Counted from the stretch's first letter, positions 52,288 through 61,342 are shown. The stretch is 64,000 bases of DNA from Nonomuraea soli (GCF_013761175.1 NZ_JACDUR010000007.1:604915-668914); one strand, 5' to 3'. The notes: generated by a model from the sequence alone, not told the origin. Numbers and translations: made by a program.

Positions 52288-53078
52288 AAAAGTCACGCCC
52301 CGAGCGCCGGCAGGGCCAGGCCGTGGTCCGCGGCAGTCTGGTACCCGAATCCACCCATGATCAGCGCCTGCTCGACCGCCAGGGTCCGGCCGACTGGGTG
52401 CACATGGATCCGTGGCGGGTGCTGCGCATCCAGGCGGAGTTCGTCGAGGGCTTCGGACAGCTCGCCGAGCTTCCCCCCGCCGTGTCGGTCTTCGGCTCCG
52501 CCAGGACCAAGCCCGACTCCGAAGAGTACAAACTCGCCCGCGACCTGGGCGAGGCGCTGGCCAGGGCCGGCTATGCGGTGATCACCGGCGGTGGTCCCGG
52601 CATCATGGAGGCGGGCAACAAGGGCGCGGTCGACGCGGGCGGCATCTCCGTCGGCCTCGGCATCGAGCTGCCCTTCGAGCAGAGCATGAACGAGTACGTC
52701 GACCTCGGCATCGAGTTCCGCTACTTCTTCGTGCGCAAGACCATGTTCGTGAAGTACTCCTGCGGCTTCATCGCGCTGCCCGGCGGTTTCGGCACGCTCG
52801 ACGAGCTGTTCGAGGCGCTGACGCTGGTCCAGACGCGCAAGGTGACCTCCTTCCCCGTGGTGCTCATGGGCACCGCGTTCTGGGGCGGCATGGTCGACTG
52901 GATCAAGAACTCCCTGCTCGGCTCCGGCAAGATCGCCGAGCAGGACCTCGACCTGTTCACCGTGACCGATGACGTGGACGAGGCGGTGCGGATCATCGTG
53001 GAGGCCGATCGGGCCAGGTCGAAGCAGCGGCAGGAAGAGCTGGAGGCCGTCGCGCAGCACTCGGCGGAGCCCCAATAG
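52284..53078 (+). CDS. LOG-family (TIGR00730) Rossmann-fold protein
   Basis: The 264-residue protein is of the LOG family, whose characterised members release cytokinin bases by cleaving nucleoside 5'-monophosphates. It has FGSARTKPDSEEY, TGGGPGIMEAGNKGA and the LOG motif ALPGGFGTLDELFEA. An N-terminal extension of ~65 residues precedes the core. It is encoded next to dapE in many actinobacteria. Its ATG overlaps the MFS gene stop, and a second, shorter LOG gene follows after 9 nt. Confidence 0.88.
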   Translation: MKKSRPERRQGQAVVRGSLVPESTHDQRLLDRQGPADWVHMDPWRVLRIQAEFVEGFGQLAELPPAVSVFGSARTKPDSEEYKLARDLGEALARAGYAVITGGGPGIMEAGNKGAVDAGGISVGLGIELPFEQSMNEYVDLGIEFRYFFVRKTMFVKYSCGFIALPGGFGTLDELFEALTLVQTRKVTSFPVVLMGTAFWGGMVDWIKNSLLGSGKIAEQDLDLFTVTDDVDEAVRIIVEADRARSKQRQEELEAVAQHSAEPQ

Positions 53079-53087
53079 TCTGGCTTT

Positions 53088-53672
53088 GTGAATATCTGCG
53101 TCTATTGCGCCTCGAGTCAGAAGATCGACCCCAAATATCTGGATCTGGCCGCCGAAGTCGGAACGCGGATCGCCGAACGCGGGCACATCCTGGTGAGCGG
53201 GGGAGCGACCGTCGGGTGCATGGGCGCGGTGACGTCGGCGGCACGGGCCGCGGGCGGGCGGACCGTGGGCATCATCCCGCAGGCGCTGGTCGACATCGAG
53301 GTCGCCGACAACGACTCCGACGAGCTGGTGATCACCACGGACATGCGCGAGCGCAAGGGACTCATGGACGCCCGCTCCGACGCCTTCCTGGTGCTGCCGG
53401 GCGGGATCGGCACCCTCGAGGAGCTCTTCGAGATCTGGACCGCCCGGGTGCTCGGGCTGCACGACCGCCCGCTGGTGATCCTCGACCCGTGGGGGCTGTT
53501 CCAGCCGCTGCGCGATCTGGTCGAGCAGCTCTACGAGGCCGGGTTCACCAGAGCCGACGTCTTCGACGCGATCTCCTGGACCACCACGGTCGACGAGGCC
53601 TTCGACCGGCTCGAAGGCCGGACCGTGCACCTCTCGCCGAGCCCCGAGGAACTCGGCGAGGCGGTCATCTGA
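53088..53672 (+). CDS. Second LOG-family (TIGR00730) protein
   Basis: The 194-residue protein is the standard-length LOG type: MNICVYCASSQKID, LVSGGATVGCMGAVTSAA and LPGGIGTLEELFEIWT, with the catalytic Arg and Glu of the phosphoribohydrolase. It begins with GTG at 53088, directly after the longer LOG paralogue. The last 8 bases overlap the converging acetyltransferase gene. Confidence 0.9.
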   Translation: MNICVYCASSQKIDPKYLDLAAEVGTRIAERGHILVSGGATVGCMGAVTSAARAAGGRTVGIIPQALVDIEVADNDSDELVITTDMRERKGLMDARSDAFLVLPGGIGTLEELFEIWTARVLGLHDRPLVILDPWGLFQPLRDLVEQLYEAGFTRADVFDAISWTTTVDEAFDRLEGRTVHLSPSPEELGEAVI

Positions 53673-54417
53673 CGACCGGGAGGCGGCTCAGCTCGACGCC
53701 GAAGTGCTCGCGGTAGGCGGGAAGGAGCTCCGCCTCGGCGAGCACCTTCTCCGCGCGCTCGCCGTACGAGGTGGTGATCAGCTTGTCGCCGCTGAGCGTG
53801 ACGCGCCCCTCGAGAGTGCGCAGCGAGCAGACCGCCGACCTGGTGAAGTGGGAGTCGGGCGAGGTCGACTGCCACCAGGCCGTCGGGACGAAGTCGGCCA
53901 GCTCGTAGGCCCGCTCCGTCAGGCGGTAGGCGGGCCTGCCGTTGTGCAGCACGTCGAGGTCGCCGTGATCGGCGGCGCGGATCTGGAAGACGCCCGCACC
54001 GTCGGACTGCTCGCCGCGCTCGTCGAGGCGGAGCGGCGCGTCGGCGAAGTCGCCGAACCCCACGTCGACCAGCCACGGCTCGTCGAGATCGACGCGCAGG
54101 GCCAGGTGGTCGAAGAGCGGGCCGAGTCGGTCGCCGCCGTACACCCTGGCCGCCAGCAGCGTCACCCGGTGGCCCAGCCCGGTGAGCAGCTCCGCGAACA
54201 GGCCGTTCAGCTCGTAACAGAACCCGCCGCGCCGCTGACCGACCACTTTGCCGAAGAGCGCCTCCGAAGTGAGCACGATCGGCTCGCCCAGGTGGATGCT
54301 GAGATTCTCGAACGGGACCGTGGTCAGGTGGGCGTACTGCAGGGCCCGCGGCGACAGGTCGCCGGAACGGTCGACGCCGATGCGCGCGAGGTAGGCGGAG
54401 ATCTCGGATTCGTTCAT
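53665..54417 (-). CDS. nat: Arylamine N-acetyltransferase
   Basis: The 250-residue enzyme carries the Cys-His-Asp triad of the family: Cys67 in RRGGFCYELNG, His104 in LFDHLALRV and Asp118 in LVDVGFGD. The VPFENLSIHLGE start is characteristic. It transfers acetyl from acetyl-CoA to arylamines such as p-aminobenzoate, and relatives close ansamycin rings. At 250 residues it is somewhat short at the C-terminus (usual ~275). The ATG overlaps the stop of a small upstream gene (ATGA). Confidence 0.92.
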   Translation of the reverse strand: MNESEISAYLARIGVDRSGDLSPRALQYAHLTTVPFENLSIHLGEPIVLTSEALFGKVVGQRRGGFCYELNGLFAELLTGLGHRVTLLAARVYGGDRLGPLFDHLALRVDLDEPWLVDVGFGDFADAPLRLDERGEQSDGAGVFQIRAADHGDLDVLHNGRPAYRLTERAYELADFVPTAWWQSTSPDSHFTRSAVCSLRTLEGRVTLSGDKLITTSYGERAEKVLAEAELLPAYREHFGVELSRLPVVR

Positions 54418-54695
54418 GCCAGCCCCCGCCGCGTGAGCGCCGGGGGCCGCCTGCCCGCCAGGCAGTCGGTCATCTCCACGGCCAGACCTACCTGATCGGT
54501 ATGTTCCGTGACGAAAATCGTGGCGCCGTGCCAGCGGAAGACGGAGGCGGCGGCCAGCGCGGCATCGAGCTGGCCGGGCAGCCTGACCAGCGCCGTCCTG
54601 CCTTCGGCGGACAGCCTGGCGGCCTCGGAGGGGGTGTGCGCCTGGACCCAGTCGGGCTCCCATGGCGCGCCGGGTGTCACGAGTGCGGGACTCAT
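54414..54695 (-). CDS. 93-residue protein like the C-terminus of dihydropteroate synthase
   Basis: The 93-residue protein ends with RWHGATIFVTEHTDQVGLAV and RRPPALTRRGLA, which resembles the last part of actinobacterial DHPS (the FolP2 position in synteny). The pterin and p-aminobenzoate sites of the barrel are absent, so it cannot be an active DHPS. It is translationally coupled to the arylamine N-acetyltransferase, whose substrate can be p-aminobenzoate. A remnant of folP or a free-standing accessory domain are both possible. The transcript appears leaderless, with TACGAT six bases before the ATG. Confidence 0.55.
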   Translation of the reverse strand: MSPALVTPGAPWEPDWVQAHTPSEAARLSAEGRTALVRLPGQLDAALAAASVFRWHGATIFVTEHTDQVGLAVEMTDCLAGRRPPALTRRGLA

Positions 54696-54701
54696 GTCTC
54701 G

Positions 54702-54717
54702 ATCGTACGAGTACGAT
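54702..54717. promoter_or_regulatory. Back-to-back -10 elements for two leaderless genes
   Basis: The palindrome atcgta-cgag-tacgat gives TACGAT on both strands. Each hexamer is followed by exactly 6 nt and then a start codon: ATG at 54695 on the minus strand and GTG at 54724 on the plus strand. This spacing is what a leaderless transcript needs. Confidence 0.65.
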
Positions 54718-54723
54718 GCCAAT

Positions 54724-55422
54724 GTGCTGGTCGTACTCGCCATCGCCGCCGCCGCCGTCCTGGTCTGCGTGGTGCTGGTCTCCCTGGGCAAGGGCGGTGA
54801 GCTGACCGAGTTCCCGCCCGACATTCCCCCGCTTGAGCTGCCCGAACCCGGTCAGCTGTCGGCCGTCGATTTCATGGCGTTGCAGCTGCCGGTGAACCTG
54901 GTCGGGTATCACACGCAGTCGGTCGACGAGACGCTGCGCCGCGCGGCCAACGCCATCAGCGCGCGCGACACCCGCATCGCCGTGCTGGAGCAGCGAGTCT
55001 CCGAGCTGCTGTCCAGCAGGCTGCAGGCGCGGCAGGAGGTGCACGCCGGGCCGGGCGACGGCCTGCGCACCCAGCACGAGCCGCGCCCGTCGGACGCGCC
55101 GCTGGTCCTGTCGGAGGCGGAACCCGCCGTCCGCGGGCTCGGCATCGAGCCGTACGGCAGGCACGCGAGCGAGGCCGATCCCGAGACGAGCACCGAGGCC
55201 GAGCCGGCGGGGCCCGACGAAGACGCCACGGTCGACTCCGAGGGCGAGGCCCGGGACGAGCCCCAGGGCACGCCGGGCGGTGCGGCCGTCTCCGACGCCC
55301 GGTCGGCGGGTAAGAGCCGCTGGGACGACGAGCCCGACAGCGACCACCCGGGCCCCGACACGGCCGCCACGGACACCGTCGGCGAGCACGACGAGCGGGT
55401 GAGCGCAGAGGACCGCCGGTGA
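54724..55422 (+). CDS. DivIVA-like membrane protein with acidic tail
   Basis: The 232-residue protein has an N-terminal membrane helix (LVVLAIAAAAVLVCVVLVSL). A DivIVA-type segment follows (VGYHTQSVDETLRRAANAI, then a coiled coil ARDTRIAVLEQRVSELLSSR). The rest is a disordered acidic tail rich in Asp, Glu and Pro. DivIVA-like proteins of this kind sit at cell poles or septa in actinobacteria. The GTG at 54724 gives a leaderless start. The stop overlaps the tag gene start by 4 nt, a conserved pairing. Confidence 0.75.
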   Translation: MLVVLAIAAAAVLVCVVLVSLGKGGELTEFPPDIPPLELPEPGQLSAVDFMALQLPVNLVGYHTQSVDETLRRAANAISARDTRIAVLEQRVSELLSSRLQARQEVHAGPGDGLRTQHEPRPSDAPLVLSEAEPAVRGLGIEPYGRHASEADPETSTEAEPAGPDEDATVDSEGEARDEPQGTPGGAAVSDARSAGKSRWDDEPDSDHPGPDTAATDTVGEHDERVSAEDRR

Positions 55423-55970
55423 CGGAGGTCGTCCGCTGCACCTGGGGCACGATGACCCCGCTCTACACCGCCTACCACGACGAGGAGTGGGGCCGCCCGG
55501 TCCGCGGCGACGACCGGGTCTTCGAACGGGTCTGCCTGGAAGCCTTCCAGTCGGGCCTGTCGTGGCTGACCATCCTGCGCAAGCGGGAGAACTTCCGCCA
55601 GGCCTTCGACGGCTTCGAGATCCCCAAGGTCGCCGCCTACACCGAGCACGACGTCGAGCGCCTGATGGCCGACGTGGGGATCGTCCGCAACCGGGCCAAG
55701 ATCGAGGCGGCCATCACCAACGCCAGGGCGGCGCAGCGTCTCGAAGAAGGCCTGTCCGCCCTGGTCTGGAAATATCACGACCCCGATTCGCCCGTGCCCA
55801 AGAGCATGGCCGACGTGCCCGCCATCACCCCGGCCTCCAAGGCGCTGGCCAAGGAGCTGAAGCGCCACGGCTTCGCCTTCGTCGGTCCCACCACCGCCTA
55901 CGCGCTCATGCAGGCGATCGGCCTGGTCAACGACCACATCGCCGACTGCGTCACCCGAGCGGGATCGTGA
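55419..55970 (+). CDS. tag: DNA-3-methyladenine glycosylase I
   Basis: The 183-residue enzyme removes 3-methyladenine from alkylated DNA. It matches Tag: RCTWGTMTPLYTAYHDEEWGRPV at the start, with YHDEEWG as the family signature, then FQSGLSWLTILRKRENFR and FVGPTTAYALMQAIGLVNDH. The 3' end overlaps the converging DUF2264 gene by 20 nt. The DivIVA-like gene is coupled upstream. Confidence 0.93.
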   Translation: MTEVVRCTWGTMTPLYTAYHDEEWGRPVRGDDRVFERVCLEAFQSGLSWLTILRKRENFRQAFDGFEIPKVAAYTEHDVERLMADVGIVRNRAKIEAAITNARAAQRLEEGLSALVWKYHDPDSPVPKSMADVPAITPASKALAKELKRHGFAFVGPTTAYALMQAIGLVNDHIADCVTRAGS

Positions 55971-57735
55971 CGGAGACGCCGTCGGGGTAGGTGACCACGA
56001 CGGCGTCGGCGTCGCGGGTGACGGTGACGGCCTCGCGGAGCGCGGCCGGGTGCACGGTGTCGCCCGACAGCACGACGAGCGACACGTGCAGGCCGGGGGA
56101 GTCTCCCGACAGGCACGGCACGGCCGAGTGGGGGCCGAAGGCGTTGCACTCCACGTTGCGGACCACCTCGGCGTGCTGCCAGCCGTACAGCCCGATGATC
56201 GCGGAGGTGAGCCCGTCGGTCCGCCTGGCCATCGCCCAGCCGGGGCCGGACTCCACCGCGGGCGCCGACGCGTCCGCGACGGCGTAGCCGCCTTCCCGCA
56301 CGGTCACGGCCTCGCCCGCGCCGGTGACGTGGTGCACCCTGATCTCCCAGGCGCCCCTGACCGACGAGTGGCTGGTGACGGTGCCCAGCGGGGTGACCGA
56401 GCGCGACGACGACGCCGACAGGCGTTCGATCGTTCCCCTGGCGGCCGGCTTCGTGCCGTCGAGCAGGGCGAGGTGGTTGTCGACCTCCTCCACCCTGGCG
56501 TGCTCGCCCGCCTCGGGCGCGGTCCGCGTCGAGTAGGCGAGTTTGGCGTAGTGAGGGTCGCTCACCTCGCCGTGGTCGCTGCCGTGGTTCAGCAGGCGCA
56601 CGATGCCGTCGTGCCGGGTGCCGTGCAGGGTCCAGCCGACGGTGGGGATCTCGGCGACGACGTCGCCGTGGTCGATCGGCAGCCCTTCCTCCCGCGCGGT
56701 CCACACCGGGTGGTCGGCGGGCAGCAACAACCCCAGGAACCCCTTCGACGCCCAGTACGGCGAGGCGGGCCCCGAGTAGGGCTGGGTCGAGGGCAGGAAG
56801 GTGTCGTACCAGCCGAGTGAGAGCAGCCCGCGGGAGTCGGGCACGCCGCGCTCCACGAAGTGGCGCATCACCGAGGAGGCGAGTTTGCGGGTCTGCCCGG
56901 GAGCCAGCGGGGTGGCGTCGGCCAGCGCCCCCATCCAGACGGGGGCGAGCGAGGCGAAGCGGTAGCAAAGGGAGCGCCCCTGGTGCACGGGCGCGCCGTC
57001 GGAGCCGAAGAAATGCTGATAAGTCTGGAGAAAGGTGCTTAGCCGCTCCCGGTAGACCTGCCCCGCCTCCCCGGCCATCCTCGCCCACAACAGCGGATAC
57101 AGGTGCAGCGCCCACCCGCAGTAGTAGTCGAAGTTGCGCGACCCGCCGTCGGTGTACCATCCGTCCCCGACGTACCAGTCCTCGATCCTGGCCAGCCCCC
57201 TGTCGATCTCCTCCTGCTTGTACGGCCCGCCGACCGACTTGAGGAACTCCTCGGTGACCGTCTGGAAGAGCATCCAGTTGTTGTCCCAGGTGCGCTTGCC
57301 CACGAAGCCGCCGAGCCAGTCGACGACCCGCTCCTGGGTGCGCGGCGGCAGCCGGTCCCACAACCAGGCGCGTGACTCGTGGAGCCCGACGGCGATGGAG
57401 GCCGCCTCCACCAGCTGCTGGGAGCAGTCGGTCAGCTCCGGCCAGACTCCCTCGACCCCGGCGGCCAGTCCTGCCGCGTACCTCTCGGCCAGCGCGTCGG
57501 GCGCGCCGCCGCCCGCGATGCGGAAGGCCGCCAGGAGGAAGGTCCTGGCGTACCCCTCCAGCCCGTCGAGCGCCACCCCCGACCAGCTCGCCCGTCCGGG
57601 CAGGCCGTAGCGCGAGAAGTCAGGGGAGGCGTACGGCACGACCGAATCCAGCAGGTGGTCGGCCACCGTCTCCCAGTGCGCGCGGGTCCATCCGGTGCGG
57701 GAGGAGAGCACACGGTCGGTGGGTGGCAGCTGCAC
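55951..57735 (-). CDS. DUF2264-family protein of the polysaccharide locus
   Basis: The 594-residue cytoplasmic protein has the DUF2264 pattern: LEGYARTFLLAAFRIAG, WDNNWMLFQTVTEEFL, YTDGGSRNFDYYCGW, AHLYPLL-like helices and a C-terminal beta domain. The N-terminal part is a helical toroid. The family is thought to act on glycosides, and I believe some members are listed as beta-glucuronidases, but that is unverified here. The GTG start at 57735 has AGGAG upstream. It follows the PL8 lyase by 11 nt, so it is a candidate for handling the lyase product inside the cell. Confidence 0.82.
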   Translation of the reverse strand: MQLPPTDRVLSSRTGWTRAHWETVADHLLDSVVPYASPDFSRYGLPGRASWSGVALDGLEGYARTFLLAAFRIAGGGAPDALAERYAAGLAAGVEGVWPELTDCSQQLVEAASIAVGLHESRAWLWDRLPPRTQERVVDWLGGFVGKRTWDNNWMLFQTVTEEFLKSVGGPYKQEEIDRGLARIEDWYVGDGWYTDGGSRNFDYYCGWALHLYPLLWARMAGEAGQVYRERLSTFLQTYQHFFGSDGAPVHQGRSLCYRFASLAPVWMGALADATPLAPGQTRKLASSVMRHFVERGVPDSRGLLSLGWYDTFLPSTQPYSGPASPYWASKGFLGLLLPADHPVWTAREEGLPIDHGDVVAEIPTVGWTLHGTRHDGIVRLLNHGSDHGEVSDPHYAKLAYSTRTAPEAGEHARVEEVDNHLALLDGTKPAARGTIERLSASSSRSVTPLGTVTSHSSVRGAWEIRVHHVTGAGEAVTVREGGYAVADASAPAVESGPGWAMARRTDGLTSAIIGLYGWQHAEVVRNVECNAFGPHSAVPCLSGDSPGLHVSLVVLSGDTVHPAALREAVTVTRDADAVVVTYPDGVSVTIPLG

Positions 57736-57746
57736 GGCGGGGGCTC

Positions 57747-60032
57747 CTAGAGGTGAGGTGGGACGGTGAGGTGGGCGGTGTGCGTATGCCCGCGCGAGCC
57801 CGCCAGGTCGACGGTGATCGCCGGGCGGCGCCCGGTCCGCACGGTGACCGTGTCGTCGGCGCTGACCAGGCCGAGCGCCGGGTGGTCGAGGGTGATCGTC
57901 ACCGTGGCGACGGTCCTGCCGGGGTCGGACACGGCCACGCGGACGTGCTCGCCCTCGCGGCTCACGAGCACGGCGCAGGGCGCGTCGGCGGTGACGCCGC
58001 CGGCCGTACCCGGGCTCCAGAAGTTCGCCCCGACCAGCCCGCCCGCGCGCACGGCCTGCGCCTGCGCGGTGTTGGCCAGCACCTGCGCGCCCCGCCAGCG
58101 CCTGGTCCCGTGCGGGGTGGCGCCGGGCAGGACCGCGTAGGCATACGAAGCGCCCGCGGGGGAGACCCCGTGGTCGTACCAGAGCGTCACATACTCCCTC
58201 GTGACCGGATCGGTCGTCCCGCCCGTGGAGACGCCGTCGTCGATGGCCCGCCAGTGGTCCGTACGGCTCTCGCGCAGCGACCTCACCGGCTCCCGGTCCA
58301 GGAAGGCGTAGCCGCCCACCCCCTCCAGATGTGCCCAGCCCTCCTCCAGCACCAGCGTGCCCGACGTGCCGCGGTTCTCCACCACGGTCTCGATCGTGCG
58401 CCCGTCGGTGCTGGTGATCCCGGCGCCCAGGCAGACGATCGCGTCGTCGAGGAAGAACCACGACTTCCTGGCCCGCAGCGTGCAGCCCATGGCCATCAGG
58501 TCGAGCCCGGCCAAGCCGTGGTCGTCGAGCACGACGCCGCCCGCCCAGGCGTTGCCGGGGCCGAAGGTGCCGGTGCCGCCCGAGGAGACGGCCGGAGTGC
58601 GGGGCCTGGTGTCCACGGTGGTGCCCGGCAGCCGGTAGGAGTCGACGGTCGGCCAGTAGTCGCGGGTGTAGTGGTCCTGGTCGAGGTAGAGGTAGAGCAC
58701 GCCGTCGCCCTGGTACCAGCCCCGGTAGTTCTCGCCGTTGCCGCACTCGTAGCCCGCGATGCGCCTGGACGACAGGCTGAGCGCCGCCGACCAGCCGGCC
58801 CGCCGGTGGACCACCCGGTCCATGTCGGCGAAGACGCGGTGCGTGACCGGCCGGGGAGCGGGCCGCGCGGTGAGGGCCGCGGCCCTGGCGGTGGCGGCCA
58901 CCCCGGCGTGTTCGAGGAAGCTCCCGCGCTCGATCCAGCCCGCGCACAGCTCGCGGAAGCGGGTGGCGTACGGCTCGGGCGCGCCGTCGGCCAGCAGCAG
59001 CACGGAGCCGATCGTGTCGGCGCCGACGTGCTGGTCGCGGCCGAACTGCCGGGAGACGCCCCGACCACGCACGCTGTCCATCATCAGCCCGTCGTGGATC
59101 CAGGGAGCGTAGGTGCGCTCGATCGAGTCGAGCACGACGTTCACCTTCGGGTCGGTGACCGCCCAGCTCGATCCGGCGAGCAGGGCGAGGATCGTGCTGA
59201 CCGAGCCGAGCAGCACGACGCCGTAGGAACCGGTGTAGGCGATGTCGTCGTGCTGGACGAACGAGCCGTCCTCGTAGTAGCCGTCGCCCCTGGTGACGTA
59301 GCCGAACAGGCTGTGCTTCCCGCCGTCGCGCAGGCTCGACAGGCCGTCGCGGGCCAGCGCGAGCCGGTCGGGGCTGCGGCCCACGATGCCGCGCAGGGCC
59401 ACGATGAGCGCCTTGTCGGCGCGGTTGGCCCCGGTCTCGGCGAAGTCGTTCAGGTTGGTGCGCCGGTCGGCGTCGGGACAGAAGCGGTCGACCGCCCGGA
59501 TCCAGGCCGCCCGCTGCTCGGGGGTGATCAGGTCGTGCAGCAGCACGCAGGTGTCCATCAGCGCTTTGGGCGCGCCGATCTCCCAGTGCCACCAGTTGCC
59601 CAGCTCCCGCTTGGACTCGTTGTAGGCGTGGCCGTACAGGAAGTCGAGCCCGTCCAGGACGAGCCCGGCCAGGCCGGCGTCGCCGTACTGGGTGGTGCCT
59701 GGGGTGGCCCAGGCGGCGGCGAGCGTGCGCAGCCGGGTGTAGCTGGAGGCGATGTCGCCGGAGACGCCGGTCAGCGGCAGGTCGGGCCACAGGTGTGTAC
59801 GGTTCGCGGCGGTGACGAGCGTGCGCCTCAGGCCCGCTGCCGACTGGCCGAGCCGCGCCAGGGGAGCGGCGAAGGCGGGGTCGGCGGCGTCGAAGGCCCC
59901 GCCGGTGATGAGCGCCGCCGCCCTGGCACGCAGCGTGTCGAACTCGGTCTGCGCGCTCGCCCCGGCCGGGATCAGCGGGAGCAGCAACGTTCCCGCGCCG
60001 AGGCCGAAAGCGGTGCGCCTGGTCACTCTCAT
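57747..60032 (-). CDS. Polysaccharide lyase family 8 (hyaluronan/chondroitin/xanthan lyase-like)
   Basis: The 761-residue protein begins with a Tat-type signal (TRRTAFGLGAG), so it is exported folded. It then has the alpha toroid and beta domains of PL8. Catalytic residues in family pattern are Asn203 (TGANR), His261 and Tyr270 (DGSFVQHDDIAYTGSYG) and the arginines of VRGRGVSRQ. The aromatic patch NWWHWEIG at ~147 is also present. The family cleaves uronic-acid polysaccharides by beta-elimination, and the substrate cannot be decided from the sequence. The ATG overlaps the M60 gene stop (ATGA). It is the second gene of the M60-PL8-DUF2264 operon. Confidence 0.92.
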   Translation of the reverse strand: MRVTRRTAFGLGAGTLLLPLIPAGASAQTEFDTLRARAAALITGGAFDAADPAFAAPLARLGQSAAGLRRTLVTAANRTHLWPDLPLTGVSGDIASSYTRLRTLAAAWATPGTTQYGDAGLAGLVLDGLDFLYGHAYNESKRELGNWWHWEIGAPKALMDTCVLLHDLITPEQRAAWIRAVDRFCPDADRRTNLNDFAETGANRADKALIVALRGIVGRSPDRLALARDGLSSLRDGGKHSLFGYVTRGDGYYEDGSFVQHDDIAYTGSYGVVLLGSVSTILALLAGSSWAVTDPKVNVVLDSIERTYAPWIHDGLMMDSVRGRGVSRQFGRDQHVGADTIGSVLLLADGAPEPYATRFRELCAGWIERGSFLEHAGVAATARAAALTARPAPRPVTHRVFADMDRVVHRRAGWSAALSLSSRRIAGYECGNGENYRGWYQGDGVLYLYLDQDHYTRDYWPTVDSYRLPGTTVDTRPRTPAVSSGGTGTFGPGNAWAGGVVLDDHGLAGLDLMAMGCTLRARKSWFFLDDAIVCLGAGITSTDGRTIETVVENRGTSGTLVLEEGWAHLEGVGGYAFLDREPVRSLRESRTDHWRAIDDGVSTGGTTDPVTREYVTLWYDHGVSPAGASYAYAVLPGATPHGTRRWRGAQVLANTAQAQAVRAGGLVGANFWSPGTAGGVTADAPCAVLVSREGEHVRVAVSDPGRTVATVTITLDHPALGLVSADDTVTVRTGRRPAITVDLAGSRGHTHTAHLTVPPHL

Positions 60033-61336
60033 GCGCTCTCGCTCAGGGTGGCGGGGTCGGAGTCCGGTGCCGGCAGGCCGAGGGCGGCGACGGCGTCGAG
60101 CCATTCGGCCGTCAGCGGCGCGCCCCAGCGCTGCCAGAAGGCACGCAGGTCGCGTCCGGCGATCCTGGAGGTGTAGACGGCCAGGTAGCCCCAGCGCCTG
60201 GCGCTTTCCGTCCAGTCCGACGGCGGGTTCTCGAGCCGCACCACCTGGTGCAGGCGCGGCCAGAAGTCGTCGCCGAAGGCGAGCTCCAGCTGGCGGAAGG
60301 GGACCAGCTTCTCGAAGGCGCCGAGCTTGGTGAAGTCGGCGGCGGGCAGCTTGGCCAGGCCGCTCTCGTAGGGCGTCAGGCCGGTCCTGGCGTCGGGCCT
60401 GGTGAGGTTCGACTGCTGGCCGAGGGCCCGCTGGGCGGCCAGGGCGTAGATGTTGACGGTGACCTCGGTGAGGTCGGTGGGCTTGTAGGCCATCTGCTGA
60501 TGCTGGTGGCCGAGCTCGTGGTAGACGCCCCAGCCGCGGGTGCGCAGGCCTTCCACGGACAGCAGCCGGTCGAGGTAGGTGCGCGGGTAGGCGGTCCAGC
60601 CGTGGGTGGCGTAGGCGCCCGCGCCGGTGGGCATGCGCGGCGCCTCCACCAGGTGGAAGGGGAGCGGGCTGCGCTCGCCGGCTCGCAGGCCGGAGATCGC
60701 GGCGTGCGAGGCGATGATCGTCTCCAGCAGCTCCAGGTGCGCGGTGCGGTCCTCGCCGCGCCAGGCCAGCATGCCCTCGCGGGTGACGGTGACGATGGCA
60801 TGGCGGGAGACGAGCTCCACCTGCGGGGCGTCGGTCAGGGTGTCGAGCTGGGCCTGGAACTGCTCGGCCGTGGTCCTGCCGAGCTCGAAGACGGGCGCCA
60901 TGACGCCGCCGGACAGGAACTTGACGCGGGCACGCTGGCCGTGGCCGATCATCTTCAGGTAGACCATGCCGCCGCCCGGGTCCTGCACGGTGTTCTCGCC
61001 GGCGACAAGCGGATAGGCGCGCGGCTGCTTGTAGGTCACGTCCTGGTGGGTGTCGGGCGCGCCGACGTGCAGCGTCGGCAGCAGCCCGTCGGGGGCCTCC
61101 ACCCGCAGGGTCAGCGGCGTTGCGGCGGGCAGGTGCACGCCGGTGGGGTGGAAGTCGGTGGTGCCCAGCGCCTGCTGCAGGCGCAGCCGCTCGCTCTCGG
61201 CGGCCACCCTGGCCCGGAGCACGACGGTGCGCCGCGCGGGATCGGCCAGGGCGGGTACGGCGGGCACCGCGAGGGCGGCGGCTCCCGCCAGGCCGGTGAC
61301 GGTGAGGAAACGGCGGCGGTTCAGCTCGAGATTCAT
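60029..61336 (-). CDS. M60-like (enhancin-type) metallopeptidase
   Basis: The 435-residue secreted protein has a Tat signal (NRRRFLTVTG) and the gluzincin motif HELGHQHQ with a downstream Glu in DLTEVTVNIY. These fit the M60-like peptidases that cut glycosylated proteins such as mucins. The accessory N-terminal domain contains TLRVEAPDGLLPTLHVGAP. The ATG at 61336 lies 6 nt after CATGCT with no ribosome site, so it appears leaderless. It is the first gene of the operon with the PL8 lyase and DUF2264 protein. Confidence 0.87.
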   Translation of the reverse strand: MNLELNRRRFLTVTGLAGAAALAVPAVPALADPARRTVVLRARVAAESERLRLQQALGTTDFHPTGVHLPAATPLTLRVEAPDGLLPTLHVGAPDTHQDVTYKQPRAYPLVAGENTVQDPGGGMVYLKMIGHGQRARVKFLSGGVMAPVFELGRTTAEQFQAQLDTLTDAPQVELVSRHAIVTVTREGMLAWRGEDRTAHLELLETIIASHAAISGLRAGERSPLPFHLVEAPRMPTGAGAYATHGWTAYPRTYLDRLLSVEGLRTRGWGVYHELGHQHQQMAYKPTDLTEVTVNIYALAAQRALGQQSNLTRPDARTGLTPYESGLAKLPAADFTKLGAFEKLVPFRQLELAFGDDFWPRLHQVVRLENPPSDWTESARRWGYLAVYTSRIAGRDLRAFWQRWGAPLTAEWLDAVAALGLPAPDSDPATLSESA

Positions 61337-61342
61337 GGCGAG

